From: Pseudalkalibacillus hwajinpoensis
GTDB taxonomy: Bacteria; Bacillota; Bacilli; Bacillales; Guptibacillaceae
Length of the DNA: 64,000 bases
Assembly: GCF_039851965.1 (NCBI RefSeq)
Contig: NZ_CP156674.1
Span: forward strand, 1,302,001-1,366,000
Direction of reading: 5' to 3'
Of the stretch, positions 37,214 to 45,991 are shown one piece after another. The stretch's first letter is position 1. Each line of letters opens with the position of its first letter. The translations under genes and the position numbers were made by a program. A model generated the notes under the pieces. It was not told the DNA's origin and did not search any database. It saw only the letters and a program-made list of their open reading frames with translations.

Positions 37214-38680
37214 TCAGGTCCCACAAAAGGTTCGGTAAGGGAGGTTTGATGGTTCAGGCAATTTGGTATACTCCTCCTGTTCAGGAGAATACGCGTAGGG
37301 ATTTGAAAGAACATCCATAAGTTCCGCCATCACGTTGTAATCGCCTTTTTCCACTGCAGCTTCAAGCGCCTCTTCCACTCGATGATTGCGAGGGATAACT
37401 GCAGGATTCGAGTTCTTCATCAATTGATAAGCAGAAGTTTTCGATTCCGCTTGTCTGGCCAGTCTCTCATGCCACTGGTCATACCAGTGAGTAAATTCTC
37501 TCGCCCCGGCCATGACCGTATCCTCCGGCTTATCTAGCGTTAAGGCGCGAAACGTATTGGTAAAGTCGGCTTGATGCTTCTTCATAATTTGGAGAAGGTC
37601 TTCGATCAAAGATTTGTCCTGCTCCTCTTCGTTCAGGATTCCTAATTTTCTCCTCATTCCCGCAAGCCAATGACTATGATATAATTCCTCAAACTCGGAA
37701 TGAGCCTCCTGGGCCAGTTCGACCGCATGATCTTCCTTTTCATGAAGCAGTGGCAAAAGGGTTTCAGCAAAGCGCGCAAGATTCCACTGGCCAATCGCCG
37801 GCTGATTCTGATAGGCATACCGCCCTTGAACATCAATAGAACTAAATACCGTTGCCGGGTCATATTTATCCATAAAGGCACATGGGCCATAATCGATGGT
37901 TTCTCCGCTGATAGTCATGTTGTCGGTGTTCATCACCCCATGGATAAATCCGACCAGTTGCCACTTGGCAATCAGTGCGGCCTGACCCTTGATCACTTCT
38001 TGAAACAATGCAAGATATCGATCCTCATTATCTTTAATCTCTGGAAAATGTCGCTTTATTGCATAATCAGCTAGAATACGTAGTTCCTCCACATTGCCCC
38101 AATTTGCCACGTATTGAAAGGTACCGATGCGCAGATGACTGGAAGACACACGAGTCAGAATGGCACCAGGCAGCTTGGTTTCACGAAGAACGGACTCTCC
38201 GGTTGCCACAACAGAGAGACTCCGGTTGGTCGGAATAGAAAGCCCATGCATTGCTTCACTGATGATATATTCACGCAACATCGGCCCAAGTGTCGATCGA
38301 CCATCGCCTCCTCGGGAGAATGGAGTCCGCCCTGATCCTTTGAGCTGTATATCCAACCGTTCACCTGAAGGAGTGATGTGCTCCCCAAGCAGCACAGCTC
38401 GACCGTCCCCTAACATCGTAAAATGTCCGAATTGATGCCCCGCATAAGCTTGTGCAATTGGATGAGCACCTTCGGGAATACGGTTACCAGCAAAGACTTC
38501 TATACCGTCTTCGCTTCGTAGTTCATTAACGTCCAACCCCAAAAATGTTGCCAAAGACTTATTGAGAACCACCAACTCTTTCGAATGGACTGGAGTTGGT
38601 TCAACGCTTTTAAAAAATGATTCCGGAAGACGAGCATAACTGTTATCAAAGTTCCATCCTGTTTCTTTATTTTGTGTCAT
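37214..38680 (-). CDS. selO: SelO-type protein adenylyltransferase (YdiU family)
   Basis: 488 residues. AYAGHQFGHFTMLGDGRAVLL, LKGSGRTPFSRGGDGR, REYIISEAMHGL, GVMNTDNMTISGETIDYGP and the C-terminal CGT are diagnostic for SelO pseudokinases, which transfer AMP to protein hydroxyls in redox stress responses. The C-terminal FCGT has Cys where some family members use selenocysteine. Full length. Confidence 0.94.
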   Translation of the reverse strand: MTQNKETGWNFDNSYARLPESFFKSVEPTPVHSKELVVLNKSLATFLGLDVNELRSEDGIEVFAGNRIPEGAHPIAQAYAGHQFGHFTMLGDGRAVLLGEHITPSGERLDIQLKGSGRTPFSRGGDGRSTLGPMLREYIISEAMHGLSIPTNRSLSVVATGESVLRETKLPGAILTRVSSSHLRIGTFQYVANWGNVEELRILADYAIKRHFPEIKDNEDRYLALFQEVIKGQAALIAKWQLVGFIHGVMNTDNMTISGETIDYGPCAFMDKYDPATVFSSIDVQGRYAYQNQPAIGQWNLARFAETLLPLLHEKEDHAVELAQEAHSEFEELYHSHWLAGMRRKLGILNEEEQDKSLIEDLLQIMKKHQADFTNTFRALTLDKPEDTVMAGAREFTHWYDQWHERLARQAESKTSAYQLMKNSNPAVIPRNHRVEEALEAAVEKGDYNVMAELMDVLSNPYAYSPEQEEYTKLPEPSNLPYRTFCGT

Positions 38681-38792
38681 TATATCTCCTTAGTTTGGTT
38701 TGTCGTATTTCTATCCACGCGTACCTATGTAGAATATTTCGTGACAACAATCTTTCTGTACATACCATTAAACATTAATGGGGTATCTTCTT

Positions 38793-39349
38793 TCACATTT
38801 TTTTTTGCTCATGTCTTTCATATAATTCCTCAAAATTTAATCCAATGTCTGTGCCCAAAAGTTTAATAACTGGTCTGATCGCTTTTTTAAGCAAGGAGAG
38901 TTCTTTTCCTTTAGAGGAAAACTTGTCAAAAAGAATAATTTTTCTCCATCTAACTTTAAAACTCTTATCATTTCTTCAAGGCATTTATTAGCGTTAGGTA
39001 CAACCGATAGAATTAGACTTCCAACTATTAAATCAAACTGATTATTGTCAAAGCTCATATTCTGAGCGTCCATTTCTATGAACGTTATCGAAGAATCAGT
39101 AAATTTCTCTTTTGCTTTATGAAGCATTTCAGTTGAAAAGTCGATAGCGGTAATGTTTAATTCTTTATGTTCAGTTAGTTCTAAATCAGCCCCTGTTCCT
39201 ACACCAACAAATAGTATCTTCTCGGCGTTATTAAAAGTTATTTCTTGAAATTTCTTCTTTCGGGCATTAAGAAAATGACCTGTATTAAAAAAAATATCAT
39301 ATATTGGAGACCAAACTTTATATATCTTTTTATTCCAAGCATTATTCAT
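38793..39349 (-). pseudogene. UbiE-like SAM methyltransferase with late frameshift
   Basis: Residues 1-139 are good: YKVWSPIYDIFFNTGHF, then FVGVGTGADLEL (SAM loop), ITAIDFSTEML and FDLIVGSLILSVVP. In an A-run after LDGE (near 38942) the frame shifts; the original frame stops at 38837, while the other reads LFDKFSSKGKELSLLKKAIR, then GTDIGLNFEELYE to a natural TGA at 38795-38793. One lost A (six to five) would explain it. Low local GC suggests recent acquisition (inference). Confidence 0.78.
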
Positions 39350-39475
39350 TCCACCACCCCCGAATCACCTTTTGCTTAAATATACACCACATTACCTTCC
39401 AATAGAATGGTCTTTCTATTCTATTTAGTTAACACTTGCGCCAGGTAAAAGAAGCAGATACCTTTATCCTTCTTT
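39350..39475. other. Short AT-rich spacer, nothing recognised
   Basis: Between the methyltransferase start and the amidohydrolase remnant. No gene, hairpin or clear promoter identified. Confidence 0.4.
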
Positions 39476-39665
39476 TTATTCAAATATACCTTTCACAATA
39501 ACTTCTTTACTCTCAACCATAACCTTACCTCTTGCTATCACCGTATCAATCTCGAGTTCGAATCAACAATAACAAGATCGGCATTCTTTTCCACTGCGAT
39601 TTCACCTTTTTGGATCAGACCGTTAACACCATAGCAAATACGCAATTTGTCATAATGATCTCGAG
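39476..39665 (-). pseudogene. Remnant of isoaspartyl dipeptidase-like amidohydrolase (3' end)
   Basis: Reads RDHYDKLRICYGVNGLIQKG then EIAVEKNADLVIVDSN and, after a frameshift, EIDTVIARGKVMVESKEVIV KGIFE to a stop. The KGEIAxGKDADLV...IDTVIARGKVMV pattern is the C-terminal end of IadA-type amidohydrolases. The rest of the gene is gone; another remnant abuts it in opposite orientation. Confidence 0.65.
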
Positions 39666-39770
39666 GCAGACGGGGATGTGATTAAGGGACGAGGACGTGC
39701 AGGCACACATATCACACTTTACGGTGAACGGTATTTAGCTGAACTATCTTCCTATGTAAAAAGCCGCTAG
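39659..39770 (+). pseudogene. Unidentified gene fragment (3' end)
   Basis: An open frame DGDVIKGRGRAGTHITLYGE then RYLAELSSYVKSR ends with a TAG inside a terminator hairpin. It has coding character and a proper terminator but no start. I do not recognise the family. Likely a gene end left by rearrangement. Confidence 0.45.
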
Positions 39771-39790
39771 GAAATCATTCCTAACGGCTT
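39761..39790. terminator. Bidirectional terminator
   Basis: AAGCCGCTAGGAA pairs with TTCCTAACGGCTT (one mismatch), loop ATCA, with T-rich flanks on both strands. Serves the aldo/keto reductase gene and the plus-strand fragment. Confidence 0.8.
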
Positions 39791-39798
39791 TATTATAT

Positions 39799-40629
39799 TT
39801 AAAAATCGAAGCTATCTGGATTTGGTCCAACTCGATGATCTTCATTTAAATTATTTATTCGCTTCATATCTTCTAGAGATAATTCAAAGTCAAAGAGATC
39901 CACGTTTTCCTGAATACGATTCTCTTTCGTAGATTTGGGGATAATGATGACATCATTTTGCAGGTGCCATCTTAGTACAATTTGAGCAACTGATTTATTA
40001 TGTTTTGTTGCAAGCTCATTTAGGGCCGAGTTTTTAAATAGTTCACCCTGCATTAGTGGTGCCCATGCTTCAATTTTGATGTCATAAGTAGCTGCAAAAT
40101 CACGAAGCGCTTTTTGATTTAATTTCGGGTGAAGTTCAACCTGATTGACAACTGGCTTCACGGTTCCTTCTTTAAAGAGCGTTTCTAGATGGTGAATTTG
40201 GAAGTTACTAACGCCGATCGCTTTAATTTTCCCTTCATTATAAAGGTATTCAATCGCTTTCCACGTATCAACGTATTCCCCTTCGACAGGCCAGTGAATG
40301 AGATAAAGATCAAGATACTCAAGCCCAAGCTTTTCGAGCGAGGTTTCAAAAGCTTGAATAGTCTCATTGTACCCCTGGTCTGCATTCCAAACTTTTGACG
40401 TAATGAATAGCTCTTCTCTCACTACTCCAGATTCCTTGATCGCCTGACCCACCCACTGTTCATTTCCGTAAATCGCTGCAGTGTCGATACTTCGATAACC
40501 ATGCTTAATCGCTGCTTTTACAGCAGACATAAGCTGTTCTTCTTCCTCAACTTTAAATACGCCGAGTCCAACGCGCGGCATTGAAAGTCCATTATTTAAT
40601 TTCACTGTGTCTTTAAGTGTCATGCTCAT
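39799..40629 (-). CDS. Aldo/keto reductase (YvgN/AKR5-like)
   Basis: 276 residues from ATG 40629 (AGAGGAG upstream). Catalytic tetrad: SIDTAAIYGNE (Asp and Tyr), FITSKVWN (Lys) and LIHWPVEG (His). IPKSTKENRIQENVDLFDFE binds NADPH. Reduces glyoxals or aldehydes in homologues. Single gene. Confidence 0.93.
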   Translation of the reverse strand: MSMTLKDTVKLNNGLSMPRVGLGVFKVEEEEQLMSAVKAAIKHGYRSIDTAAIYGNEQWVGQAIKESGVVREELFITSKVWNADQGYNETIQAFETSLEKLGLEYLDLYLIHWPVEGEYVDTWKAIEYLYNEGKIKAIGVSNFQIHHLETLFKEGTVKPVVNQVELHPKLNQKALRDFAATYDIKIEAWAPLMQGELFKNSALNELATKHNKSVAQIVLRWHLQNDVIIIPKSTKENRIQENVDLFDFELSLEDMKRINNLNEDHRVGPNPDSFDF

Positions 40630-40710
40630 GCTTTCACTCCTCTTTCGTTTTTCAATACAAATTTTTTCATCAATCAAGGTTTTATAAGCCTGTGGCTGGA
40701 AATTTGGCTG

Positions 40711-41922
40711 TTATTCGATTGCCTTTCTCTCCATCGAACGAAGGCATCCTGTTAGCGCAACAGCACCCACAACCATAATTCCGCCGATCCATGGCGTATG
40801 AATTAATCCGATGGAATCGACAATGAGTCCCCCAACAAATGACCCAATCGCAATCCCAACGTTAAATGCCGCAATGTTAAGTGCTGAAGCAACGTTAACC
40901 GCTGATGGAACATACTTTTCTGCTAGATTCACGACAAGCACCTGCAGACCGGGAACATTCATGAAAGCAAATAGACCCATAAAGAAAATCGTAATGATGC
41001 CAGCGACTTTAAATGGAATGGCAAATGCCATAATAAATAGAATGATTGCTTGAAAGACGAACATCCAGAATAGCGCTTTAAGTGGATTCTGATCTGACGC
41101 TTTCCCTCCCACCATGTTTCCAATTGCAACAGCTACCCCGTAAACGAGCAAAATGACCCCGACGAATTTCGGGCTCAGTCCTGTTACATCTTCAAGAAGT
41201 GGTGCTAAATACGTAAACGCAACGAAGGTCCCGCCGTACCCAAGCGCTGTAATTGCAAAGGCAAGGAGTAACCTGCCATTGGTGAGAATTTTAAGCTGTT
41301 TACTAAATTTCGATGGTGGTGCTTCTTTCAAATCCTTCGGTACGAGAATGGCACTTGCAATAATACCGATTAGCCCGAGTAAAGCAACACCGAGGAATGT
41401 TGCTCTCCAGCCAAAGGCCTGTCCAATAAACGTGCCAAGTGGTACTCCGGTTACAGTCGCCACAGTTAATCCTGTAAACATAAACGCAATCGCACTTGCT
41501 CGCTTATGCTCCGGAACAAGATCAGCAGCAATGGTTGAGCCAATTGAGAAAAAGATTCCATGGGAAAAGGCAGTAATAAAACGAGCAACAAGTAACAATC
41601 CAAACGATGTGGAAATCCCTGCGACAAGGTTACCCACTATGAAGACAACCATTAGTGACATGAGAAGTGTTTTCCGATTCATTTTCCCGGTTAACGCAGT
41701 TAGAACGGGTGCCCCCACGGCTACGCCAATCGCGTAGCCGGAAATCAATAATCCAGCAAGGGTAATGGAGATGGATAAATCATCAGCTATAGAAGAAAGT
41801 AGTCCAACTGGCACAAATTCCGTTGTTCCGATTCCAAAGGCACTAATGGCAAGGGCAAGCAAGGCAAGATTGCCGCTTGATTTTACTTTTGGTTGTGACA
41901 TTGTATGTGTATGAGAACTCAT
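40711..41922 (-). CDS. MFS efflux transporter (sugar/drug efflux, AraJ/YdhP-like)
   Basis: 403 residues with twelve hydrophobic segments. FGIGTTEFVPVGLLSSIADD at TM1, the loop GKMNRKTLLMSL between TM2 and TM3, and GVPLGTFIGQAFGWR at TM5 are the DHA1 family pattern. AAGGAGG lies 10 nt before ATG 41922. The long open frame further upstream to 42144 lacks coding character. Preceded by several GTAC-containing palindromes that suggest repressor control. Confidence 0.88.
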   Translation of the reverse strand: MSSHTHTMSQPKVKSSGNLALLALAISAFGIGTTEFVPVGLLSSIADDLSISITLAGLLISGYAIGVAVGAPVLTALTGKMNRKTLLMSLMVVFIVGNLVAGISTSFGLLLVARFITAFSHGIFFSIGSTIAADLVPEHKRASAIAFMFTGLTVATVTGVPLGTFIGQAFGWRATFLGVALLGLIGIIASAILVPKDLKEAPPSKFSKQLKILTNGRLLLAFAITALGYGGTFVAFTYLAPLLEDVTGLSPKFVGVILLVYGVAVAIGNMVGGKASDQNPLKALFWMFVFQAIILFIMAFAIPFKVAGIITIFFMGLFAFMNVPGLQVLVVNLAEKYVPSAVNVASALNIAAFNVGIAIGSFVGGLIVDSIGLIHTPWIGGIMVVGAVALTGCLRSMERKAIE

Positions 41923-42310
41923 AAAGCGAATTCCTCCTTGTAATTTTTCTGTTGTCGATATAGGGAACGGCGCCTTCCCCTTTCGACTGTACAACTGATT
42001 ATGCAACCATCTAGACAACATTGGAAGTACGCACTTTTTTGTACCGCAGTACCCAAAAAGTACGATAGGCACTTGAAAGTACCTGGCTTGTTTCCTTCGA
42101 ACAGCACCAAGCTGACTCTGATTATGCCCCCATTTATCTTCCATGAAAGTACGTACTTTGCTGTAATATAGGAACCTTGAAGTGCCTAATGAATTAGATC
42201 AACGTTCAATGGATAAAAATAAAGATAATGGTGATTTAAATGAAGACACAAAAAAACTCCCGCTAAACGAATATGTCCAGCAGAAGTTCAATATGTTTTC
42301 TTTCAGTTGT
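41923..42310. other. Leader/promoter region of the MFS gene with repeated GTAC half-sites
   Basis: Contains four AGTAC-type sites between 42023 and 42159: GGAAGTACGCACTTT, GTACCGCAGTACC, AAAAGTACGATAGGCACTT and GAAAGTACCTGG, besides the perfect palindrome listed separately. On the plus strand, 42182-42290 has weak coding character (MDKNKDNGDLNEDTKKLPLN) and may be a gene start left behind. Confidence 0.5.
42146..42159. promoter_or_regulatory. Candidate operator AAAGTACGTACTTT
   Basis: 14-bp perfect palindrome next to a TATATT -10-like box on the minus strand, upstream of the MFS gene. Its form suits a winged-helix repressor of the HxlR or MarR type. Confidence 0.6.
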
Positions 42311-42736
42311 TTATTGAAGGTCTTTCATTTGGAATTCAGTTACGTTTTCACGGGGAATACCAGCTTCAATATAGCTTCGCACAAGCTTCCAATTCCCTTG
42401 TGTGCCTTTACGGAAAGTATCAAAAAACACACTACCGGTCTCACTTTGATTGCCGTCTACCGAAATTGATGCCCAAATAATCGCGAGCATTTCATTTCGA
42501 CGAAGAGGATTAACAGCAAGTTCTGTCAATTCCCAGGTAGTTTTATCTTTTTTAAATGACTTAAACGCCTGTTTCCATCCTTCAATTGATTCCTTATATC
42601 CAAAGTCAACCACTTCAGATTGACTTGAGACTTCTCTCGCCTGGTAGCTTTCACTAATCACATATGTGACTTCTTCAAGCGACGAATTTTCCCAGCTTGT
42701 TAAAAATGAATCCAGAAATTCTTGAAATCCACTCAT
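42311..42736 (-). CDS. NTF2-like (SnoaL/DUF4440-type) protein
   Basis: 141 residues. FLDSFLTSWENSSLEEVTYV, VVDFGYKESIEGWKQAFKSF and FRKGTQGNWKLVRSYIE follow the cone-shaped NTF2-like fold pattern. Function unknown. ATG 42736 is preceded by GGAGATGAG. The gene is convergent with the weak plus-strand frame at its 3' side and divergent from prfC. Confidence 0.7.
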   Translation of the reverse strand: MSGFQEFLDSFLTSWENSSLEEVTYVISESYQAREVSSQSEVVDFGYKESIEGWKQAFKSFKKDKTTWELTELAVNPLRRNEMLAIIWASISVDGNQSETGSVFFDTFRKGTQGNWKLVRSYIEAGIPRENVTEFQMKDLQ

Positions 42737-42879
42737 GTGTGCTCATCTCCTTTATGTAGTATTTTCGATGAAGAGCCAAATATTCCTTTCCCCCTTTTCC
42801 TACCCTTCATGCAATAGGAACAACCGTAAGAATATGTTATATTACATAGGAAGTGATATTGAAAGGACTAAATGACATA

Positions 42880-44454
42880 ATGAGTAACCATAAAGAATTA
42901 CAAGAAGAAATAAAGAAAAGACGAACCTTTGCCATTATCTCTCACCCCGATGCCGGTAAAACGACATTAACAGAGAAGCTTCTATTCCTTGGCGGTCAGA
43001 TTCGATCAACAGGAACGGTAAAATCAAGAAAATCATCCAAGTATGCCACATCTGACTGGATGGAAATTGAGAAACAGCGTGGCATCTCGGTTACGTCAAG
43101 TGTGATGAACTTTAACTACAAAGGTCATACCATTAACATTCTTGATACTCCAGGACACGAAGATTTCAGTGAAGATACGTATCGTACCCTTCTTGCCGTT
43201 GATAGTGTTGTAATGATTATTGATGCTGCGAAAGGTGTCGAGTCACAAACAAAGAAACTTTTTAAAGTTGTCAGTGAACACGGCATCCCGATTTTCACCT
43301 TCATTAACAAGATGGATCGCCAGGGTCGCGAGCCGCTTGAACTTCTTGAAGAAATTGAAGAGGTACTAGGAATTGAATCGTATCCTATGAACTGGCCGAT
43401 CGGTATCGGACAATCGTTCCAGGGTGTTTATGACAGGCATCAGAAAGCTGTCGAGTTCTATGATACAGAAGGTGATAACAAGCAAGCGCTTCAGATCTCA
43501 GATCTTGATGATCCTGTTCTAAAAGAAAAAGCAGGCGATGACCTTGTCAATCAGCTTCAGGAAGATGTGATGCTGCTTGATGAGGCCGGCTCTCACTATA
43601 GTGAAGAAGCTCTTCAATCTGGTAAACAGACGCCAGTCTTCTTCGGAAGTGCGATTTCTAGCTTTGGCGTTCCTACGTTCTTGAACCATTTTCTTGAACT
43701 CGCTCCTCCTCCTACACCACGTGAAAGTTCACAAGGTGAAGTGAAACCAGACGAAGAAACGTTCTCAGGCTTTATATTCAAAATCCAGGCGAACATGAAC
43801 CCCGCTCACCGTGACCGCGTTGCTTTCCTTCGCATTGTATCCGGTACATTTGAAAAAGGGATGGATGCCTGGCTAGAACGAACAGGCAAAAGCATGAAAC
43901 TATCTCAAGGTCAGCTTTTCTTTGCTTCCTCTCGAGGCAATGTGGATAGAGCTTATCCCGGAGATATCGTTGGACTTTACGATTCTGGAACGTACCAGAT
44001 CGGTGACACGCTAGTGGGTTCGAAGAATGTGTACTCGTTTGGAGCACTACCAACCTTCCCACCTGAACACTTCGCCAAGGTACGTGCGCAAAAAGCGATG
44101 AAGCAGAAGCACTTCTACAAAGGCGTTCAGCAACTTTCTGAAGAAGGTGCCATTCAGGTTTACCGTACCGCACACTGGGATGAAATTGTGATTGGCGTCG
44201 TTGGTCGCCTTCAGTTTGAGATTTTTGAATATCGTATGAAGGGCGAATACAACGTGGATATCCAGTTTGATACAATGCCTCATCAGCATGCACGCTGGAT
44301 TGAGACCGATAACCCTGAAGACAAAGTAGATAGCATTCGCAACATGCTTGTTTACGATCAGCTAAAGCGCCCTGTCCTTCTTTTCCAGAACGACTTTGCA
44401 CTTCGCTGGTTCCAGGATAAAAACCCGGACATCCCGCTTAGAGAATCTAAATAG
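42880..44454 (+). CDS. prfC: Peptide chain release factor 3
   Basis: 524 residues from ATG 42880 (MSNHKELQEEIKKRRTFA); in-frame GTG 42853 and TTG 42859 are alternatives, and the TTG is 6 nt after AGGAA. GTPase motifs: SHPDAGKTT (P-loop), EKQRGISVTSS (switch I), DTPGHEDFSEDTYR and NKMDRQGREP. Recycles RF1/RF2 from the ribosome after peptide release. Full length, single gene. Confidence 0.94.
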   Translation: MSNHKELQEEIKKRRTFAIISHPDAGKTTLTEKLLFLGGQIRSTGTVKSRKSSKYATSDWMEIEKQRGISVTSSVMNFNYKGHTINILDTPGHEDFSEDTYRTLLAVDSVVMIIDAAKGVESQTKKLFKVVSEHGIPIFTFINKMDRQGREPLELLEEIEEVLGIESYPMNWPIGIGQSFQGVYDRHQKAVEFYDTEGDNKQALQISDLDDPVLKEKAGDDLVNQLQEDVMLLDEAGSHYSEEALQSGKQTPVFFGSAISSFGVPTFLNHFLELAPPPTPRESSQGEVKPDEETFSGFIFKIQANMNPAHRDRVAFLRIVSGTFEKGMDAWLERTGKSMKLSQGQLFFASSRGNVDRAYPGDIVGLYDSGTYQIGDTLVGSKNVYSFGALPTFPPEHFAKVRAQKAMKQKHFYKGVQQLSEEGAIQVYRTAHWDEIVIGVVGRLQFEIFEYRMKGEYNVDIQFDTMPHQHARWIETDNPEDKVDSIRNMLVYDQLKRPVLLFQNDFALRWFQDKNPDIPLRESK

Positions 44455-44460
44455 AGAAGC

Positions 44461-44490
44461 AAAAAGGAACGTGCTGCGCACGTTCCTTTT
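44461..44490. terminator. Bidirectional terminator between prfC and hxlR-type gene
   Basis: 13-bp perfect stem AAAAGGAACGTGC/GCACGTTCCTTTT with A- and T-runs on both sides. Confidence 0.92.
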
Positions 44491-44818
44491 AGTTTGCAAT
44501 TGTTTCTTTCGTACGGCTCCGGTGACAGTTGCCCCATTTCTCCATTTCCTGAAGCAACGGTTCAAGTGCATATCCATAGGTTGTAAGTGAATACTCAACT
44601 TTAGGAGGAATATCTTCAGACGCTTTTCGATTCACTAATCCGTCTTCTTCAAGCTCTTTCAGATGCTTAATTAACGTTTGATGTGGAATGCGCGGGATCA
44701 CCTTTTTAATCTCGCTAAAACGGAGTGGTCCCTCCACCAATTCAAGTAGCAAAACAGCTTTCCACTTCCCACAGACAACATCGAGGGTTGTTTTCATATC
44801 CTCTACAGACCTGTTCAA
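44489..44818 (-). CDS. HxlR-family transcriptional regulator
   Basis: 109 residues. The winged helix begins TTLDVVCGKWKAVLLLELVE and continues RFSEIKKVIPRIPHQTLIKHL and PPKVEYSLTTYGYALEPLL. HxlR proteins sense electrophiles or metabolites and repress neighbouring genes. The start is a TTG at 44818 after GGGAG; an internal ATG is too short for the family. The nearest palindromic candidate operator is upstream of the MFS pump, 2.3 kb away. Confidence 0.85.
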   Translation of the reverse strand: MNRSVEDMKTTLDVVCGKWKAVLLLELVEGPLRFSEIKKVIPRIPHQTLIKHLKELEEDGLVNRKASEDIPPKVEYSLTTYGYALEPLLQEMEKWGNCHRSRTKETIAN

Positions 44819-44942
44819 ATTCTCCCTGCACCTCCAGGTATATAGTAATATACTTCTTCACAAAACAGTGCAATGTAGTAAGATAAGCATATATTAAGCT
44901 TATTTTATCATAAGTAGACCGTAAAGATAGAAGGGAGTTTCT

Positions 44943-45770
44943 ATGTCCAACCATTTTTCACACTCTGTCCAATTTCTAGGACAATCAATCATACAAAATC
45001 TTGACAAACTTACAGCAAATGCCCGCCATTTAAATAACATTTCCTCTAATAAGGAACAGAGTTTACCAGACGTTGTCCCTGTTTCATTCTATGATCACCT
45101 ATTCACTTCTCTTGGAGGCTCAATTGAAGCAGGTGAGTTATCCTATCCCCATGAAGACCTGCCGGGGATTGAGGGAAAACAAACCGCAACTGGGCTGTTA
45201 GAATCCCTCATGATGAGCATTTCGTCTGTCAAACAAACACTGTTCTCCTACATCGATGAGAATAGTCAGTACTTAAGCTTAACCGTAAGTGACGTGATTG
45301 CAGTCTCAAAATTAATTGATCCTCTGATGAATTATTACCAGCAACACTATACAGAGCAATACATGCAACAAGAAACAATTCGACTTCAAGCAGAATATTA
45401 CCAGGAGGACGAGCTTTCTGTCCCAATTATTAAAATTTCTACCAACGTTGCCATTTGCCCGATAATCGGTGAGATTGATGAGAGGCGTGCTAATCTTATT
45501 CTCGAACGAACCCTTATCGAATCTAGCGCTAAGAAAATCCGCTCCCTTATTCTTGATTTATCAGGAGTAGCAACACTGGACACAATGATGACTCAGCACC
45601 TATTTAAAATTGTCGATTCACTTGAAATGATGGGTGTAGACGTCATTGTTACAGGAGTTAGCTCAGAAATCGCTATCGGAGTTGTTTCACTTGGTCTGGA
45701 TTTACAAGCACTAACAATTAAACAGGATCTTGAAGGAGCTTTGAAGTCGCTCGGCATGATTGATTCTTAA
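44943..45770 (+). CDS. RsbR-like STAS-domain stressosome protein
   Basis: 275 residues. The N-terminal half (1-150) is helical, of the non-heme globin-like sensor type of RsbR paralogues. The STAS domain (155-275) reads VPIIKISTNVAICPIIGEID and LDLSGVATLDTMMTQHLFKI. Thr214 aligns with phospho-Thr205 of RsbRA; 34 residues earlier, where RsbRA has Thr171, there is Glu180. Expected to join a stressosome that holds RsbT. GAAGGGAG precedes the start. Divergent from hxlR. Confidence 0.87.
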   Translation: MSNHFSHSVQFLGQSIIQNLDKLTANARHLNNISSNKEQSLPDVVPVSFYDHLFTSLGGSIEAGELSYPHEDLPGIEGKQTATGLLESLMMSISSVKQTLFSYIDENSQYLSLTVSDVIAVSKLIDPLMNYYQQHYTEQYMQQETIRLQAEYYQEDELSVPIIKISTNVAICPIIGEIDERRANLILERTLIESSAKKIRSLILDLSGVATLDTMMTQHLFKIVDSLEMMGVDVIVTGVSSEIAIGVVSLGLDLQALTIKQDLEGALKSLGMIDS

Positions 45771-45787
45771 ATACACCCTTACATGAG

Positions 45788-45813
45788 AAGGACCGAATCT
45801 CGGTCCTTTTTAT
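45788..45813 (+). terminator. Terminator after the RsbR-like gene
   Basis: AAGGACCGA/TCGGTCCTT stem with three-base loop and TTTTTATT tail. Confidence 0.9.
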
Positions 45814-45950
45814 TATTGCCTCTACTTGCATCCCCTTCTACATAGTTAAATCTCCTTATTGCTAGATTGGTCTTCCCATGATTGAAATGAGAATGAACTC
45901 ATACCATTTCACCTGATTATGAGCGATTGTAAACAACCTCACAGACCTTA

Positions 45951-45981
45951 AAAAAAGCTGTCCCCCCTTCAGGGAGACAGC
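45951..45981 (-). terminator. Terminator of the BCCT gene
   Basis: GCTGTCTCCC/GGGGGACAGC-type stem followed on the minus strand by seven T residues. Confidence 0.85.
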
Positions 45982-45991
45982 CTCTTTTGAA

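Noticed and set aside
41153..41737. 194-codon frame antisense to the MFS gene
   Set aside because: Complement of membrane-helix codons; no start signal or family.
41923..42144. N-terminal extension of the MFS protein
   Set aside because: Contains the operator-like palindromes, has no ribosome site, and the AAGGAGG before ATG 41922 decides the start.
42182..42290. Plus-strand frame starting near 42182 as a real gene
   Set aside because: The first 35 codons look plausible but the frame then runs antisense into the NTF2-like gene without a matching 3' end; at most a remnant.
43778..44401. 207-codon open frame antisense to prfC
   Set aside because: Exact shadow of a highly conserved GTPase gene; Ser/Gln/Cys-rich composition without domains.
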